DNA from: a virus
IMG/VR virus record: IMGVR_UViG_3300032265_000123
Location: 1 to 44,272 of that record
DNA length: 44,272 bases
Direction: 5' to 3' (one strand)
Positions 28,936-38,586 of this stretch are shown here, piece by piece. Within the stretch, counting starts at the first letter, position 1; every line of letters starts with the position of its first letter. The notes beneath the pieces are model-generated. The model did no database searches, was not told where the DNA came from, and worked only from the letters and a program-made list of their open reading frames with translations. The translations under genes were made by a program, and so were the position numbers.

Positions 28936-30351
28936 ATGTTAGCAGAACTACTCTCAGACCCAGAAGTTCAAGCGGAATTCAACGCCAAGCCAGAGCACGA
29001 CCGCATTGCCTACATTGCTCACGCTGAGTGGATAGCCAACGCACACAAGTACCAGATACCTCCGCCGCTCGAGATGGATTGGACGGTCTGGGCCTTGATC
29101 GCAGGCAGAGGAGCGGGAAAGTCCCATGCTGGTAGCCACGCCTTATGGTGGTGGTGTTGGACGCATCCAAAGAGCCGAGGGCTTGTTTTGGCGCCTACAT
29201 CTAATGACATCAAGTTCACCTGCTTTGAGGGCAAGTCAGGATTGCTGGCCAACATCCCCCCAGAGTTGGTGGCCAAGTACAACAAGCAAGACCACGAGAT
29301 CACGTTGGTGAACGGCTCCAGCATTCGCGGTATCAGTGCCGACAGTTACGAGCGCCTGCGGGGGCCGCAGTTCCATTGGTGCTGGGCTGATGAGCTGGCC
29401 GCCTTCCAATACCTTGGAGCTGGTGAGGCATGGGACATGATGATGATGGGCTTGCGGCTGGGCGACCAACCTCGCGTGATTGTGACCACAACGCCGCGTC
29501 CCAAAGACTTGATCCTCGACCTGATAAGCCGCGAGGGTGACGACGTGGTGATCGACCGCGCCAGCACCTATGAGAACAAGGCCAACCTAGCGGCCAACTT
29601 CAGCAAGCAGTTAGAGCAGTACAAAGGCAGTAAGCTCTATGAGCAGGAGGTTATGGGCTTAGTGGTCGATCTTGAGGACGGGAAAGTGGTCTCAAGGGAT
29701 ATGTTCAAGATGTGGCCAGCAGGTCGCCCCTTCCCTAAGTTCGAGTACGTCGTTCAGAGTTACGACTGTGCCTACACTGACAAGGAATACAACGACCCTA
29801 CTGCCATGACCACTTGGGGTGTGTTCAAGCCGCAGGACGGGCCTATGAGCGTGCTCTTGATCGATTGTTGGGCAGAGCACCTAACCTTCCCCAAGCTCAA
29901 GGAGCGGGCGCAGGATGAGTGGAGGGTGTCCTATGGCGAGGGCAAAGATGCCAAGCGGCCTGACCTGATATTGGTCGAGGAGAAGGCGGCGGGGCTGTCG
30001 CTCATTCAAGAGTTGCAAAAAGCCCACTTAATGGTGCGGGGATATAATCCGGGTCGCGCTGACAAGATGCAACGTCTACAGATCACAGCGGCCATCTTCA
30101 CGGCCAAACGTGTCTGGCTACCCGAATCCGAGGTACACAAGGGCTATGTCAAAGACTGGGCCGAGGGGTTCCTGTCCCAGATATGCGCCTTCCCTGATTC
30201 CCAACACGACGACTATGTGGACTCAGCCACTCAGGCCATGCGATGGCTCAAAGACATGGGGTGGCTCGACATTGACCCCGAGCCAAGGTATGATGACGAC
30301 GACGACTACTACGATGCCCAGCCTGCGCGGGTCAACCCATATGCGGTGTAA
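28936..30351 (+). CDS. terL: Terminase large subunit
   Basis: The product has 471 residues and a full set of motifs. Walker A is AGRGAGKSH (residues 56-64). Walker B is FHWCWADE (146-153). The coupling motif TTTP is at 184-187. The RNase H-like nuclease acids are in SYDCAYTDKEY (D277), ILVEEKAAG (E348/E349) and QHDDYVDS (D425/D426). It pumps DNA into the procapsid at the portal and cuts the concatemer. Length is normal. An Asp-rich tail (DDDDDYYD) closes the protein. Confidence 0.95.
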   Translation: MLAELLSDPEVQAEFNAKPEHDRIAYIAHAEWIANAHKYQIPPPLEMDWTVWALIAGRGAGKSHAGSHALWWWCWTHPKSRGLVLAPTSNDIKFTCFEGKSGLLANIPPELVAKYNKQDHEITLVNGSSIRGISADSYERLRGPQFHWCWADELAAFQYLGAGEAWDMMMMGLRLGDQPRVIVTTTPRPKDLILDLISREGDDVVIDRASTYENKANLAANFSKQLEQYKGSKLYEQEVMGLVVDLEDGKVVSRDMFKMWPAGRPFPKFEYVVQSYDCAYTDKEYNDPTAMTTWGVFKPQDGPMSVLLIDCWAEHLTFPKLKERAQDEWRVSYGEGKDAKRPDLILVEEKAAGLSLIQELQKAHLMVRGYNPGRADKMQRLQITAAIFTAKRVWLPESEVHKGYVKDWAEGFLSQICAFPDSQHDDYVDSATQAMRWLKDMGWLDIDPEPRYDDDDDYYDAQPARVNPYAV

Positions 30352-30353
30352 CT

Positions 30354-33300
30354 ATGCCTAACTACTCCAAAATTGCCAGAGGATTGACAAGCGCGTTAAG
30401 AACGGAAGACGCAACAGCCAACGCAATTGGCAAAGCGGCGCAGTCGGCAGGGCAAAAGGCTCCAGTGGTTGCCAACAAGCCTTTGACCACCAATCAAGAC
30501 TTCTATCAATCTTTGGGTGACGCAATCCAAGAGCGCGTGGCTAACAGGCAAAACCTAATTGAGTCTCTGCCCTACAAGTATGACGCTGGGCATTATGTGT
30601 TTACGGAAGACAGCGCTCGCAAGAACTGGCCTCCGATGAAAATTCTGTACCGCGATCTGGCTGGTAACAAATTGATGAGGGAAGACCAGAACGACCCGCT
30701 CAGTAAAGTCATTAAAGATGAAGTAACAGGCAAGGCTTTACGCACGCCCCATGAGCAGGGTTACAAAGTCAGACTAGAGCACGCCCCTGATAACTGGTCT
30801 GAGTTCTTGATCCCCGAGTCAGCAATTAAGGGCATGGTTAGCGAAGCCAAGGGCGGCGCTATCCGTATGCAAGTCGGTGGTCTGAGCAGGCTAGCAATGT
30901 TGGCCAAGGGAACAAAGAACGTAGCCCCAGCCACTCAACATGAGGCTCAACTTATCAAGATGCTTCAAGAGGCACCAGAGATGGCTGATGTGTCTCGTGG
31001 CTTATTCAAAGCCGAAGCACCTCAGTTGTCTGGATTGATTGACAAACTCAAAACACCAGAACGTCAGTCTATACTTCCAATGCCTAATCGGTGGTTCACA
31101 AAACCCAATGAAAATCCACACGTCCAGCCGCTAGTTGAAAAGGTATTGAGTGCTAACAACATGACTCGTGACCAGTTTCACTCTGGTGCATTTGTTGACC
31201 CAAAGACTGGCAAGATACTAGACACCCAGATACACAAAGATGTTGGCGTGGCTATTGACCCCATAACCAATCGCCCTGTGATGACCAGTGGCGGCTTGTC
31301 TGGACGTGAGTCTTTGCCTAGTGGTATAGGATCATTGACCGATTCAAATTTGCTCAAGCAGGGTAAATATATTCCTAATGGTGGAGACCCAATACTTGAT
31401 GACATTGGATTCTTGGCCACCATAGAAAAGTCTGGCATGGGCCACAAATATGGGCTAGGCACTGAGTACGCCACACCTACAATGCTGAGGAACACAATGG
31501 GCGGGGATAACCCAACCCTGCGACCTAGAAGCGTTGGTGACGTATTTGGCATGGGTGATGTGGTTGGCCAGATCAAAACCACTTCCAAAGGCCCAGTGCA
31601 TGATGTTTATGAGAAATTGTTTGTTGCGCCCAAAGGTTCTAATGTTGAGGGAGTAAAATTGCACAAAGCAAATGGTGGCGCAATTAAAATGCAAGTAGGT
31701 GGCCTAAGTAAACTTGTTAAAGGATTGATGCCAACTGCGCGTATTGGATTGCCAGCCCCCGAGATCATTGTCCCTAGCAAATTGAGCAACGTCCAAGAGG
31801 CTGTCCGCAAAATGAAAGGCAACTACGGCGCAAGGCGTGTTGAGCGTGCGGCTGATGAAATACCTAATCTTGATAAGTTGTACAAAGAAGAGGCGCTTAA
31901 ACAGGCATTCCTTGGTGATAACGCCAAGGCCGTAATGACTATGAATCCAAAGGATTTTGAAAAATATGCCGCGCCTCTTGATCCTCGTTTTATGGATGCC
32001 AATTCAACGCGATACACCACAAGTGGCGAGCGATTAACTTATCCTGATTACATGAGCGAATATTTGCCAAATGTTGGAGCGTTTAATGATGTGCCATTTT
32101 TAGAAATAAACAAAAAAATACAGGGATTATCAATACCACCATTTATTTCTGGCCATGAAGGTCGTCACCGTAATCGTGTGATGGCAAATAAAGGTGAAGA
32201 GGCTGGTCTTGTGCTATTAAATCCGCGTACTGAATTGCGCGAACCATTTCCTCGTCGCAGTCAAGAAGAATACATTGAGGCGCTTAAAAAGGAACTTGAG
32301 ATGACTGGCAACAAAGTTGTGCCAGAAAAAAATTTTGAACAGAAAGATATAAAAAGACCAGCAATAGATTTGCCAGACATCTACGCAAAAGGCGGAGCTA
32401 TCCATATGCAAGTCGGCGGACTAAGCGCATTGGCAAACATAGGCAAGGCCACAAAGGCTGGCTCTAAGTTGAGTGCCGCAGAGATGGCCGCATTGCGTGC
32501 CAGTGGTCTGGAGGTGCCCGGTGTCCACTTTGCTGACAGCCTCAACCCCAATGACATCATGCGAATGTCTGAGGCTTTGGGTAACGCTGGTGCCGAGGGC
32601 AAGACCTTGAACCTAACTCAGGCTGATAGGTCAAGGGTATATGGCCCCAACAAAGGCGGCACAGGTTTCTCTGGCTTGCAGTTGACAAACCCAGCGCACC
32701 AACAAGCTGGATCAACTTGGGGTGTGGGCAAAAAAGGCCACGTTTCTCGATTGACCAATGCAACCAATCCAGACACAATTTGGTCGACCTTTATTGGCTC
32801 ACCCACCCAACACATGAGCAACCCTGTGACCGTTGAGCGTATGTATGAGGCTCACAGGAAAGCCAACCCATCCGCTGAGTTGGTGGGCAAGATGAACGAT
32901 TCGCTTAATAGCGCTGTCAACAAAAAAGGAAACCTTGTATTCCCTAATGGCATTGACCTAAGCGATCCATCTTCATTGAACCAAGCGCAGACTTTTGACC
33001 AACGCAAACTGGTGGCCAAGGCTTTGGTAATGGGTGGACAGAAGAAAGGTGAGCAAGCCTCGAGAGATGCCTTCAAGATCATTCAAGAGGAGACTGATCC
33101 ATTGTTGATGGACTCTCCGACTTATGCTGTTGGCAATCGATTGTTCACCATTGACAAGAACAGTGGACTCTATCGACCTGATTTAAATTCAGCGTTCCCT
33201 CATATCACCACGGGTACTGATATGGGCTTGTTGTTTGAGCCAGCGCCAGTGGAGCACGCGATACCGGGATTTGTAAAGCAGTTTGCAAATCGATTAAATA

Positions 33301-35135
33301 AGAATGGCGAACTTCAACCAATGGGCCACAAGGACTTGACGGCCACCACCCCAAGCGTATTTGTTGACTACAAATATTTGACCGACCTACAAAAAGAAGG
33401 CTACAAAGATGGTGGATCAGCAGAGTTGCCACCCTTCCACGATTTTGACAAGATAATGCAACGCAAAGACGGAGGCACCGTGAACACATTTGAACAACGC
33501 TTAAAAAACGCACTAGAGCAACACATGGCAGTGGGTGGTATGGTGGATCGTCACTACGCTGATGCTGGTACGGTTACAGCGCCTACCACACAAGAGTTGG
33601 AAAACATGGCTGACTCGCAGGGTGCGGCATTTGGGTTTTTTCCACAGATGGCAAAAAAGAGTTTTCAACAACAAACGCCAACTATGGATAGGGCATCGGA
33701 AATGCTGAAAACGCAGGTAACAAAAGAGTGGGAGCAGGCGGGCCGTCCCGGCGGCGCCAAGGAGCTAGCCCTTCGCATAGGAGCGTTAACGGCTGGGCAG
33801 GGAGGCGACTTGCTTAACTTTGCACAGACCATGATACCTAGCCTCTATGACGAAAAGCCCACCTCAGTGCTGGAGTCAGGCAAAAAGCCGCCAGCCCCTT
33901 ATCGCGACACCAGAGAGTTGCAACGCATTCCTAAGTTTCCAATGACAGGCAGTCCCGAGATCAAGCAATCAATGCGCGAGAAGGGCATGATCAACGAGGA
34001 CGAGTATCCCCTTTTTGAGTTGGCTGGCGCTATTGGCGCACCTATGGCATTGGCTAAGGCGCCTAATGCAATCAAGGGGGGATTACAGATGGTAAATGAA
34101 TCTCCAGCCCTTAATAAAGGTGCGGAGTATATAGGACGTGGTGCAAGCCTTGCGCAGGTTCCAATTAGACGCCCTTTTACCCCAGCAACAGCCACAGTTG
34201 AAGCAACAGCACCAGACCTTGGTCAGGGAACTACTTACGGTTTTAGGCAGGGTTTAAATGATGTGTTGCTAGAAAATCCAAAACTTGGAACTGGTCGCAA
34301 CAAAATTCGCGAGGGCCAAGGAACTTTTACAAATGCAAAAGGAGAACTTGAATTAAATCCTTTGTTGGCTATTGACGTACCAAGAGCAGGAAACCTTGGA
34401 GATACGCCAAATGCAAATTTAGCACTTCGCAAACAAATCGGTCAGATGGGTGTTGATTTAAATCAAGAAGCTATGGCCGCTCATAGGTTTATTCCATTGA
34501 TGACTAACAATGTCAGAGATGCATCATCTGCGCTTATCAAAACCAAAGAAGGTTTGACGGCAGATGAAGTTGCAGAATTAGCCAAACAATTAGGCGGTAA
34601 TATGGCCGTCACTCACAATCCCAAATTGGGTGGTGTGGTGGTATTTCCCTTTGGTGAAGTTAAAAAGGGACAGATTCCAAGAGAGTTGTTAAGAGCACAG
34701 CAAGCCGCAGGTAAAGTGTTGGGTGATCGCGGTCAAGTAAAGTTTGGCGTATCTGATTATGGCAAAGACAGAGCATATATGATGGCAAGCGAAGGGGATT
34801 ACACCAAAGCTGGCGCACAACCCATGTCTAAAACACAACAGGCGCAACGCGAAAAAATGCAAGGGCTTGAGAAATTTTTGTTTCCAGATAGTAGGTCTGG
34901 AATACCCGGTCAGGTCAAGGCCGCCCCCGTCGGGGGGTTACAACCTTGGTCTGTTGGTCGCGATTACCCCACCAGCATAATTGGAATAGGCAACGAAAAT
35001 AAAACCCAATACCAGCCAGTAAACTTTTCGACTGGTAAAGAGGGGTCGAAATACGATAAGTATTTGGAAGCAGAGGCAGAGAGGGCCAAGATGCTTGACG
35101 AGTTTCATCGCGCTCTTGTTCCCAGATACCGTTAA
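30354..35135 (+). CDS. Giant modular polyvalent-type phage protein, 1593 aa
   Basis: It lies between terminase and portal. It reads as several modules separated by three near-identical links of the form KGGAIRMQVGGLS (at residues 166-178, about 440 and about 680). One module near residue 600 contains ISGHEGRHRNRVMANKG. That HEGRHR motif recurs in large polyvalent phage proteins and resembles a zincin site. Later regions carry KDGGSAELPPF, RKDGGTVNTF and VGGMVDRHYADAG. The last 250 residues are alpha/beta with LLAIDVPRAGNLGD and NMAVTHNPKLGGVVVFPFGE. I infer a virion protein delivered with the DNA, or an anti-host polyprotein. No single enzymatic activity can be assigned. Confidence 0.6.
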   Translation: MPNYSKIARGLTSALRTEDATANAIGKAAQSAGQKAPVVANKPLTTNQDFYQSLGDAIQERVANRQNLIESLPYKYDAGHYVFTEDSARKNWPPMKILYRDLAGNKLMREDQNDPLSKVIKDEVTGKALRTPHEQGYKVRLEHAPDNWSEFLIPESAIKGMVSEAKGGAIRMQVGGLSRLAMLAKGTKNVAPATQHEAQLIKMLQEAPEMADVSRGLFKAEAPQLSGLIDKLKTPERQSILPMPNRWFTKPNENPHVQPLVEKVLSANNMTRDQFHSGAFVDPKTGKILDTQIHKDVGVAIDPITNRPVMTSGGLSGRESLPSGIGSLTDSNLLKQGKYIPNGGDPILDDIGFLATIEKSGMGHKYGLGTEYATPTMLRNTMGGDNPTLRPRSVGDVFGMGDVVGQIKTTSKGPVHDVYEKLFVAPKGSNVEGVKLHKANGGAIKMQVGGLSKLVKGLMPTARIGLPAPEIIVPSKLSNVQEAVRKMKGNYGARRVERAADEIPNLDKLYKEEALKQAFLGDNAKAVMTMNPKDFEKYAAPLDPRFMDANSTRYTTSGERLTYPDYMSEYLPNVGAFNDVPFLEINKKIQGLSIPPFISGHEGRHRNRVMANKGEEAGLVLLNPRTELREPFPRRSQEEYIEALKKELEMTGNKVVPEKNFEQKDIKRPAIDLPDIYAKGGAIHMQVGGLSALANIGKATKAGSKLSAAEMAALRASGLEVPGVHFADSLNPNDIMRMSEALGNAGAEGKTLNLTQADRSRVYGPNKGGTGFSGLQLTNPAHQQAGSTWGVGKKGHVSRLTNATNPDTIWSTFIGSPTQHMSNPVTVERMYEAHRKANPSAELVGKMNDSLNSAVNKKGNLVFPNGIDLSDPSSLNQAQTFDQRKLVAKALVMGGQKKGEQASRDAFKIIQEETDPLLMDSPTYAVGNRLFTIDKNSGLYRPDLNSAFPHITTGTDMGLLFEPAPVEHAIPGFVKQFANRLNKNGELQPMGHKDLTATTPSVFVDYKYLTDLQKEGYKDGGSAELPPFHDFDKIMQRKDGGTVNTFEQRLKNALEQHMAVGGMVDRHYADAGTVTAPTTQELENMADSQGAAFGFFPQMAKKSFQQQTPTMDRASEMLKTQVTKEWEQAGRPGGAKELALRIGALTAGQGGDLLNFAQTMIPSLYDEKPTSVLESGKKPPAPYRDTRELQRIPKFPMTGSPEIKQSMREKGMINEDEYPLFELAGAIGAPMALAKAPNAIKGGLQMVNESPALNKGAEYIGRGASLAQVPIRRPFTPATATVEATAPDLGQGTTYGFRQGLNDVLLENPKLGTGRNKIREGQGTFTNAKGELELNPLLAIDVPRAGNLGDTPNANLALRKQIGQMGVDLNQEAMAAHRFIPLMTNNVRDASSALIKTKEGLTADEVAELAKQLGGNMAVTHNPKLGGVVVFPFGEVKKGQIPRELLRAQQAAGKVLGDRGQVKFGVSDYGKDRAYMMASEGDYTKAGAQPMSKTQQAQREKMQGLEKFLFPDSRSGIPGQVKAAPVGGLQPWSVGRDYPTSIIGIGNENKTQYQPVNFSTGKEGSKYDKYLEAEAERAKMLDEFHRALVPRYR

Positions 35136-35286
35136 GGATACGAGCATGGCCACGAGCAGACTCTTCGTTGGAATGTTGGGAAACACGAGTGGGGTACGAA
35201 GTGAGGTTACTCAAGACGTACCACTGTCCGCTTTCACCCTGCCAAGGTCTGTATGTATGGAAAAATTCAAAAGGTTTTTTTTGCAT
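34915..35286 (-). CDS. Possible antisense gene overlapping the end of the giant gene, 123 aa
   Basis: The first 55-60 residues look protein-like (HTYRPWQGESGQWYVLSNLT, PTRVSQHSNEESARG, LNGIWEQERDETRQ) and fill the 195-base gap between the giant gene and the portal. The start has GGAAC about seven bases upstream. The rest lies opposite the coding end of the giant gene. A plus-strand frame at 35146-35325 is less protein-like. It would be the only leftward gene in the late region. Evidence is by residue pattern only. Confidence 0.3.
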   Translation of the reverse strand: MQKKPFEFFHTYRPWQGESGQWYVLSNLTSYPTRVSQHSNEESARGHARILNGIWEQERDETRQASWPSLPLLPNTYRISTPLYQSKSLLAGIGFYFRCLFQLCWWGNRDQQTKVVTPRRGRP

Positions 35287-35330
35287 AGATGTTCCAATAG
35301 ACCTTTTAGTTTAACACAGGAATAAACAAA

Positions 35331-37808
35331 ATGGCAACACAAATGCCCCATGACCCCAAATTTAATCGCTTCATTGATGGCATTAAAAACAACGCTGACG
35401 GCGGTGCTGACGTAGAAGTGGATGAGGACATAAGCGATGTTGAGGAGCTAGATGACGGCTCTGCCATTGTGCGCATGGGTGAGGATAAAGGCCCAGAAGA
35501 TGATGCGGACTTTTATGAAAACCTTGCAGAGGAAATGGTCAACTTGTATGACCTTGAGAAGGTTGGAATGCGCTACCTTGACCTAATTGAAAAGGACAAA
35601 GAGGCACGCAAGAACAGAGACAAACAATATGAGGAAGGGTTAAAACGAACGGGTCTGGGGAATGATTCACCCGGCGGTGCTCAGTTCCAAGGCGCCTCCA
35701 AGGTCGTGCATCCCATCATGGCCGAGGCGTGCGTTGACTTTGCCGCCCGCGCCATTAAAGAGCTGTTTCCACCAGATGGGCCAGTTCGCACCAAGATTAT
35801 GGGTGAGGCCACAGAGGAAAAAACCGAACGCGCAGAACGCAAACGCGATTGGACTAATTGGCAGTTGACCGAACAGATTGAAGAGTTTAGGGATGAGCAG
35901 GAGCAGTTGCTGACTCAGTTGCCATTGGGTGGCTCACAGTACATGAAGCTCTGGTACGACGAGCAAAAGAAACGACCATGCGCTGAGTTTGTGCCTATTG
36001 ACAACATCATGCTTCCCTATGCGGCTGTAAATTTTTACACGGCACAGCGCGTAACCGAGATGCAAGACATCACGGGCATGGAGTTTAAACGTCGCATTGA
36101 TGGCGGCCTGTATCGTGACATCGACTTCATTCGCGCAACCTCTGAACCAGAGCAAACCGCATCCGAGAAAGCCAACGACAAAATTGAGGGTAAATCTTGG
36201 AGTGACAATGAAGACGGCCTGCGCAAGGTTTACCACATTTACACTTGGTTAGAAATTGACGACGACCCAATTACCAAGGGGGATTTGGCTCCCTACATCC
36301 TAATGCTAGACGACCTTGAGCACAAAGTGCTTGGCCTCTATCGTAATTGGGAAGAGGGCGACGACACCATGACCAAGTTGGATTGGCTCATTGAGTTCAA
36401 ATTCATCCCTTGGAGGGGCGCATACGCTATTGGGCTACCTCAGCTTATTGGAGGCCTCACGGCGGCCTTGACGGGCGCTTTAAGGGCCTTGATGGATACC
36501 GCACACATCAATAACTCGGCAACCATGTTGAAGTTAAAGGGTGCAAAGGTTTCTGGCCAATCGCAAAGCATTGATGTGACGCAGGTGACGGAGATAGAGG
36601 CGGGGCCGGGCGTCAACGACATTCGCCAAATTGCCATGCCCATGCCCTTCAACCAACCCTCGCCCGTGTTGTTCCAATTGCTTGGTTGGCTAACAACTGC
36701 CGCCAAGGGTGTGGTCACCACCGCTGAGGAAAAGATTGGCGACGCCTCTGCCAACACACCAGTGGGTACTACTCAGGCCTTGATTGAACAAGGTGCGGCG
36801 GTGTTTTCCGCTATTCACGCTCGTTTGCATGAGAGCCAGCGTCGTGTGCTTGGCGTGCTAGGACGCATCAATCGTTGGTACTTGGACGATATGCGCAAGG
36901 GTGATGATGTCGCCGAGTTGCCAATTAGTAGGGACGACTTTAAAAAGAATAGCGACATTGTGCCTGTTTCAGACCCGCACATATTCTCTGAGACGCAACG
37001 CATGGCGCAGATGCAGGCGGTGTTGCAAATGTCGGCCGCGAATCCGGGGATGTTTGACCAAAAGGCCGTCCTCAGTCGAATGCTCAAGCAGTTGAAAGTG
37101 CCTGATATTCAAGAACTGTTGCCCAATGCTACCAAACCAACGGAGCACAACGCCGCTGATGAAAACGCCGCTATGGCTTTGGGCAAGTCTGACTTTGCAT
37201 ACCCCAATCAAGACCATTTGGCCCACATTCAAACTCACCTTACCTTTGGTCTTGACCCAACGCTTGGTTCCAACAATTTGATTGCGCCTAAGTTCATTCC
37301 ACAGGCTTTGGAGCACATCAAGCAACACATGATGCTTTGGTACACAAGTCAAATGACTGGTTATGTAACCGCTGGCACAGACTTGAAACTTGGCAACTAT
37401 GAGGACAGCAAACTTGCGCCAGACATTGATAGGGCTATGGCTATTGCGTCCGATCACGTCAAGTTGGATACCGCTGAGGTTTTCAAAGGTGTCATGCCAG
37501 CCCTTCAACAATTGGGTCAAGTCATGCAACAGTTTGTTCCACCACCCCCTCCAATGGATGGCGAGGCACAGGCCGTATTGCAGGCTTCTATGGCGGAAAC
37601 ACAACGACGTGCCGCACGCGATCAACAAGACATGGCTCAAAAGGCCAAAGAGTTGCAGGCAAAGATTGCTATGAACGCCGAAGACAATTTAACAAAAGAA
37701 CGAATGGTAACGGCAGACCTTACGGTTGAAGAAATTAAATTGCAAAGAGAGCAGGAGCAGACTGCTATAAAACTGCAAAACACCACTCAGAAAAAATTAG
37801 GAGAATGA
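35331..37808 (+). CDS. Portal protein
   Basis: The product has 825 residues, large like the P22/SU10-type portals. The acidic N-terminus (VDEDISDVEELDDG) is followed by KVVHPIMAEACVDFAARAIK, ELFPPDGPVRTKIMG, PLGGSQYMKLWYDEQKK and VPIDNIMLPYAAVNFY, the wing and stem regions. The C-terminus is long, coiled and Gln/Glu-rich. The 12-subunit ring is the DNA gate in the capsid and binds terminase and adaptor. Its place before scaffold and capsid genes is standard. An operator-like GTTTAAC-N5-AATAAAC lies just before its start. Confidence 0.8.
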   Translation: MATQMPHDPKFNRFIDGIKNNADGGADVEVDEDISDVEELDDGSAIVRMGEDKGPEDDADFYENLAEEMVNLYDLEKVGMRYLDLIEKDKEARKNRDKQYEEGLKRTGLGNDSPGGAQFQGASKVVHPIMAEACVDFAARAIKELFPPDGPVRTKIMGEATEEKTERAERKRDWTNWQLTEQIEEFRDEQEQLLTQLPLGGSQYMKLWYDEQKKRPCAEFVPIDNIMLPYAAVNFYTAQRVTEMQDITGMEFKRRIDGGLYRDIDFIRATSEPEQTASEKANDKIEGKSWSDNEDGLRKVYHIYTWLEIDDDPITKGDLAPYILMLDDLEHKVLGLYRNWEEGDDTMTKLDWLIEFKFIPWRGAYAIGLPQLIGGLTAALTGALRALMDTAHINNSATMLKLKGAKVSGQSQSIDVTQVTEIEAGPGVNDIRQIAMPMPFNQPSPVLFQLLGWLTTAAKGVVTTAEEKIGDASANTPVGTTQALIEQGAAVFSAIHARLHESQRRVLGVLGRINRWYLDDMRKGDDVAELPISRDDFKKNSDIVPVSDPHIFSETQRMAQMQAVLQMSAANPGMFDQKAVLSRMLKQLKVPDIQELLPNATKPTEHNAADENAAMALGKSDFAYPNQDHLAHIQTHLTFGLDPTLGSNNLIAPKFIPQALEHIKQHMMLWYTSQMTGYVTAGTDLKLGNYEDSKLAPDIDRAMAIASDHVKLDTAEVFKGVMPALQQLGQVMQQFVPPPPPMDGEAQAVLQASMAETQRRAARDQQDMAQKAKELQAKIAMNAEDNLTKERMVTADLTVEEIKLQREQEQTAIKLQNTTQKKLGE

Positions 37809-37809
37809 A

Positions 37810-37989
37810 ATGGATAAAGAAGTTAAAGAAATGCAAAGCGAAGATGTTCGTTACAAAGCCCGTATGGCCGCTGGCGCTTGGGTTACAGGAGACGAATTAA
37901 AAGAGAAGGGTACAGCGACAATGCCATTGGCTAACAGCGATCATGGGAATTTCTCCCAAAACAAGGGCGTAGACAAGCGTAACGCATGA
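37810..37989 (+). CDS. Small phage protein, 59 aa
   Basis: The product (MDKEVKEMQSEDVRYKARM, AAGAWVTGDELKEKGTAT) is helical and charged. Its start lies one base after the portal stop, and its stop overlaps the next ATG (ATGA). The function is unknown; position in the head operon suggests an assembly role. Confidence 0.6.
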   Translation: MDKEVKEMQSEDVRYKARMAAGAWVTGDELKEKGTATMPLANSDHGNFSQNKGVDKRNA

Positions 37990-38171
37990 GATACGTTTCC
38001 GACTTTATCGGTGCTGTAAAAGCGCGTCAAATCGAGATTGCTGGGTCTGTTGTTGCGGGTAACTGCGCAACTTACGAGGCGTATCAACGGTTAGTCGGTA
38101 TCAATGCGGGGCTTGAGGAGGCTCTTGAAATCCTAAATAACCTTTTAAAGGAAGAAGAAAAAGATGATTGA
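37986..38171 (+). CDS. Small helical protein, 61 aa
   Basis: The product has VSDFIGAVKARQIEIAGSVV and NCATYEAYQRLVGINAGLEE, ending in an acidic helix with LNNLLKEEEKDD. Proteins of this size and form occur beside portals in environmental phages. The stop overlaps the co-chaperonin start by eight bases. Confidence 0.65.
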   Translation: MRYVSDFIGAVKARQIEIAGSVVAGNCATYEAYQRLVGINAGLEEALEILNNLLKEEEKDD

Positions 38172-38586
38172 AAGCACGGTAGCGTTTAGCAACGCTGATG
38201 TACAGGAGGCTTTTCCTGTTGTAGACCCCGGTGCATTGCCTTTGGGCGGTCGAGTATTAGTTCAAATGCGTTTGGCAAAAAAGAAGCTGAAAAGCGGTCT
38301 AATTTTGCCCACAGAAACGCGAGATACAGAACGCGCACAAAATCCCGTGGGTAGAGTCGTAGCCATAGGGCCTTTGGCCTTTAAAAAGCGCGACTCAATG
38401 GAGCCTTGGCCCGAAGGGTCATGGTGTGATGTCGGCGATTTTCTTCGAGTTCCCAAGTGGACTGGAGATCGTTGGACGGTTAAATTGGAAAACGGTGAGG
38501 ACGAGGTCGAGTTTATGATTATGAACGACCACGAAGTCATTGCCAAAGTAACTGGCAACCCACTTGATGTGAAGGCGTTTATATGA
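38164..38586 (+). CDS. GroES-like co-chaperonin
   Basis: The product has 140 residues. PLGGRVLVQMRLAKKKLKSG, LILPTETRDTE, NPVGRVVAIGPLAF and VGDFLRVPKW are the strands of the GroES/Cpn10 beta barrel, including the loop before the mobile segment. MIMNDHEVIAKV is the usual C-terminal strand. As with T4 gp31, it could cap host GroEL so that the capsid protein folds. It lies directly before scaffold and capsid genes. No GroEL gene is visible. It is longer than the usual 95-100 residues at the N-terminus. Confidence 0.85.
   Translation: MIESTVAFSNADVQEAFPVVDPGALPLGGRVLVQMRLAKKKLKSGLILPTETRDTERAQNPVGRVVAIGPLAFKKRDSMEPWPEGSWCDVGDFLRVPKWTGDRWTVKLENGEDEVEFMIMNDHEVIAKVTGNPLDVKAFI

Noticed and set aside
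36969-37640. 223-residue minus-strand open frame
   Set aside because: It lies fully opposite the portal gene, is rich in His, Leu and Cys as expected of a shadow, and has no coupling or ribosome site pattern like the real genes.
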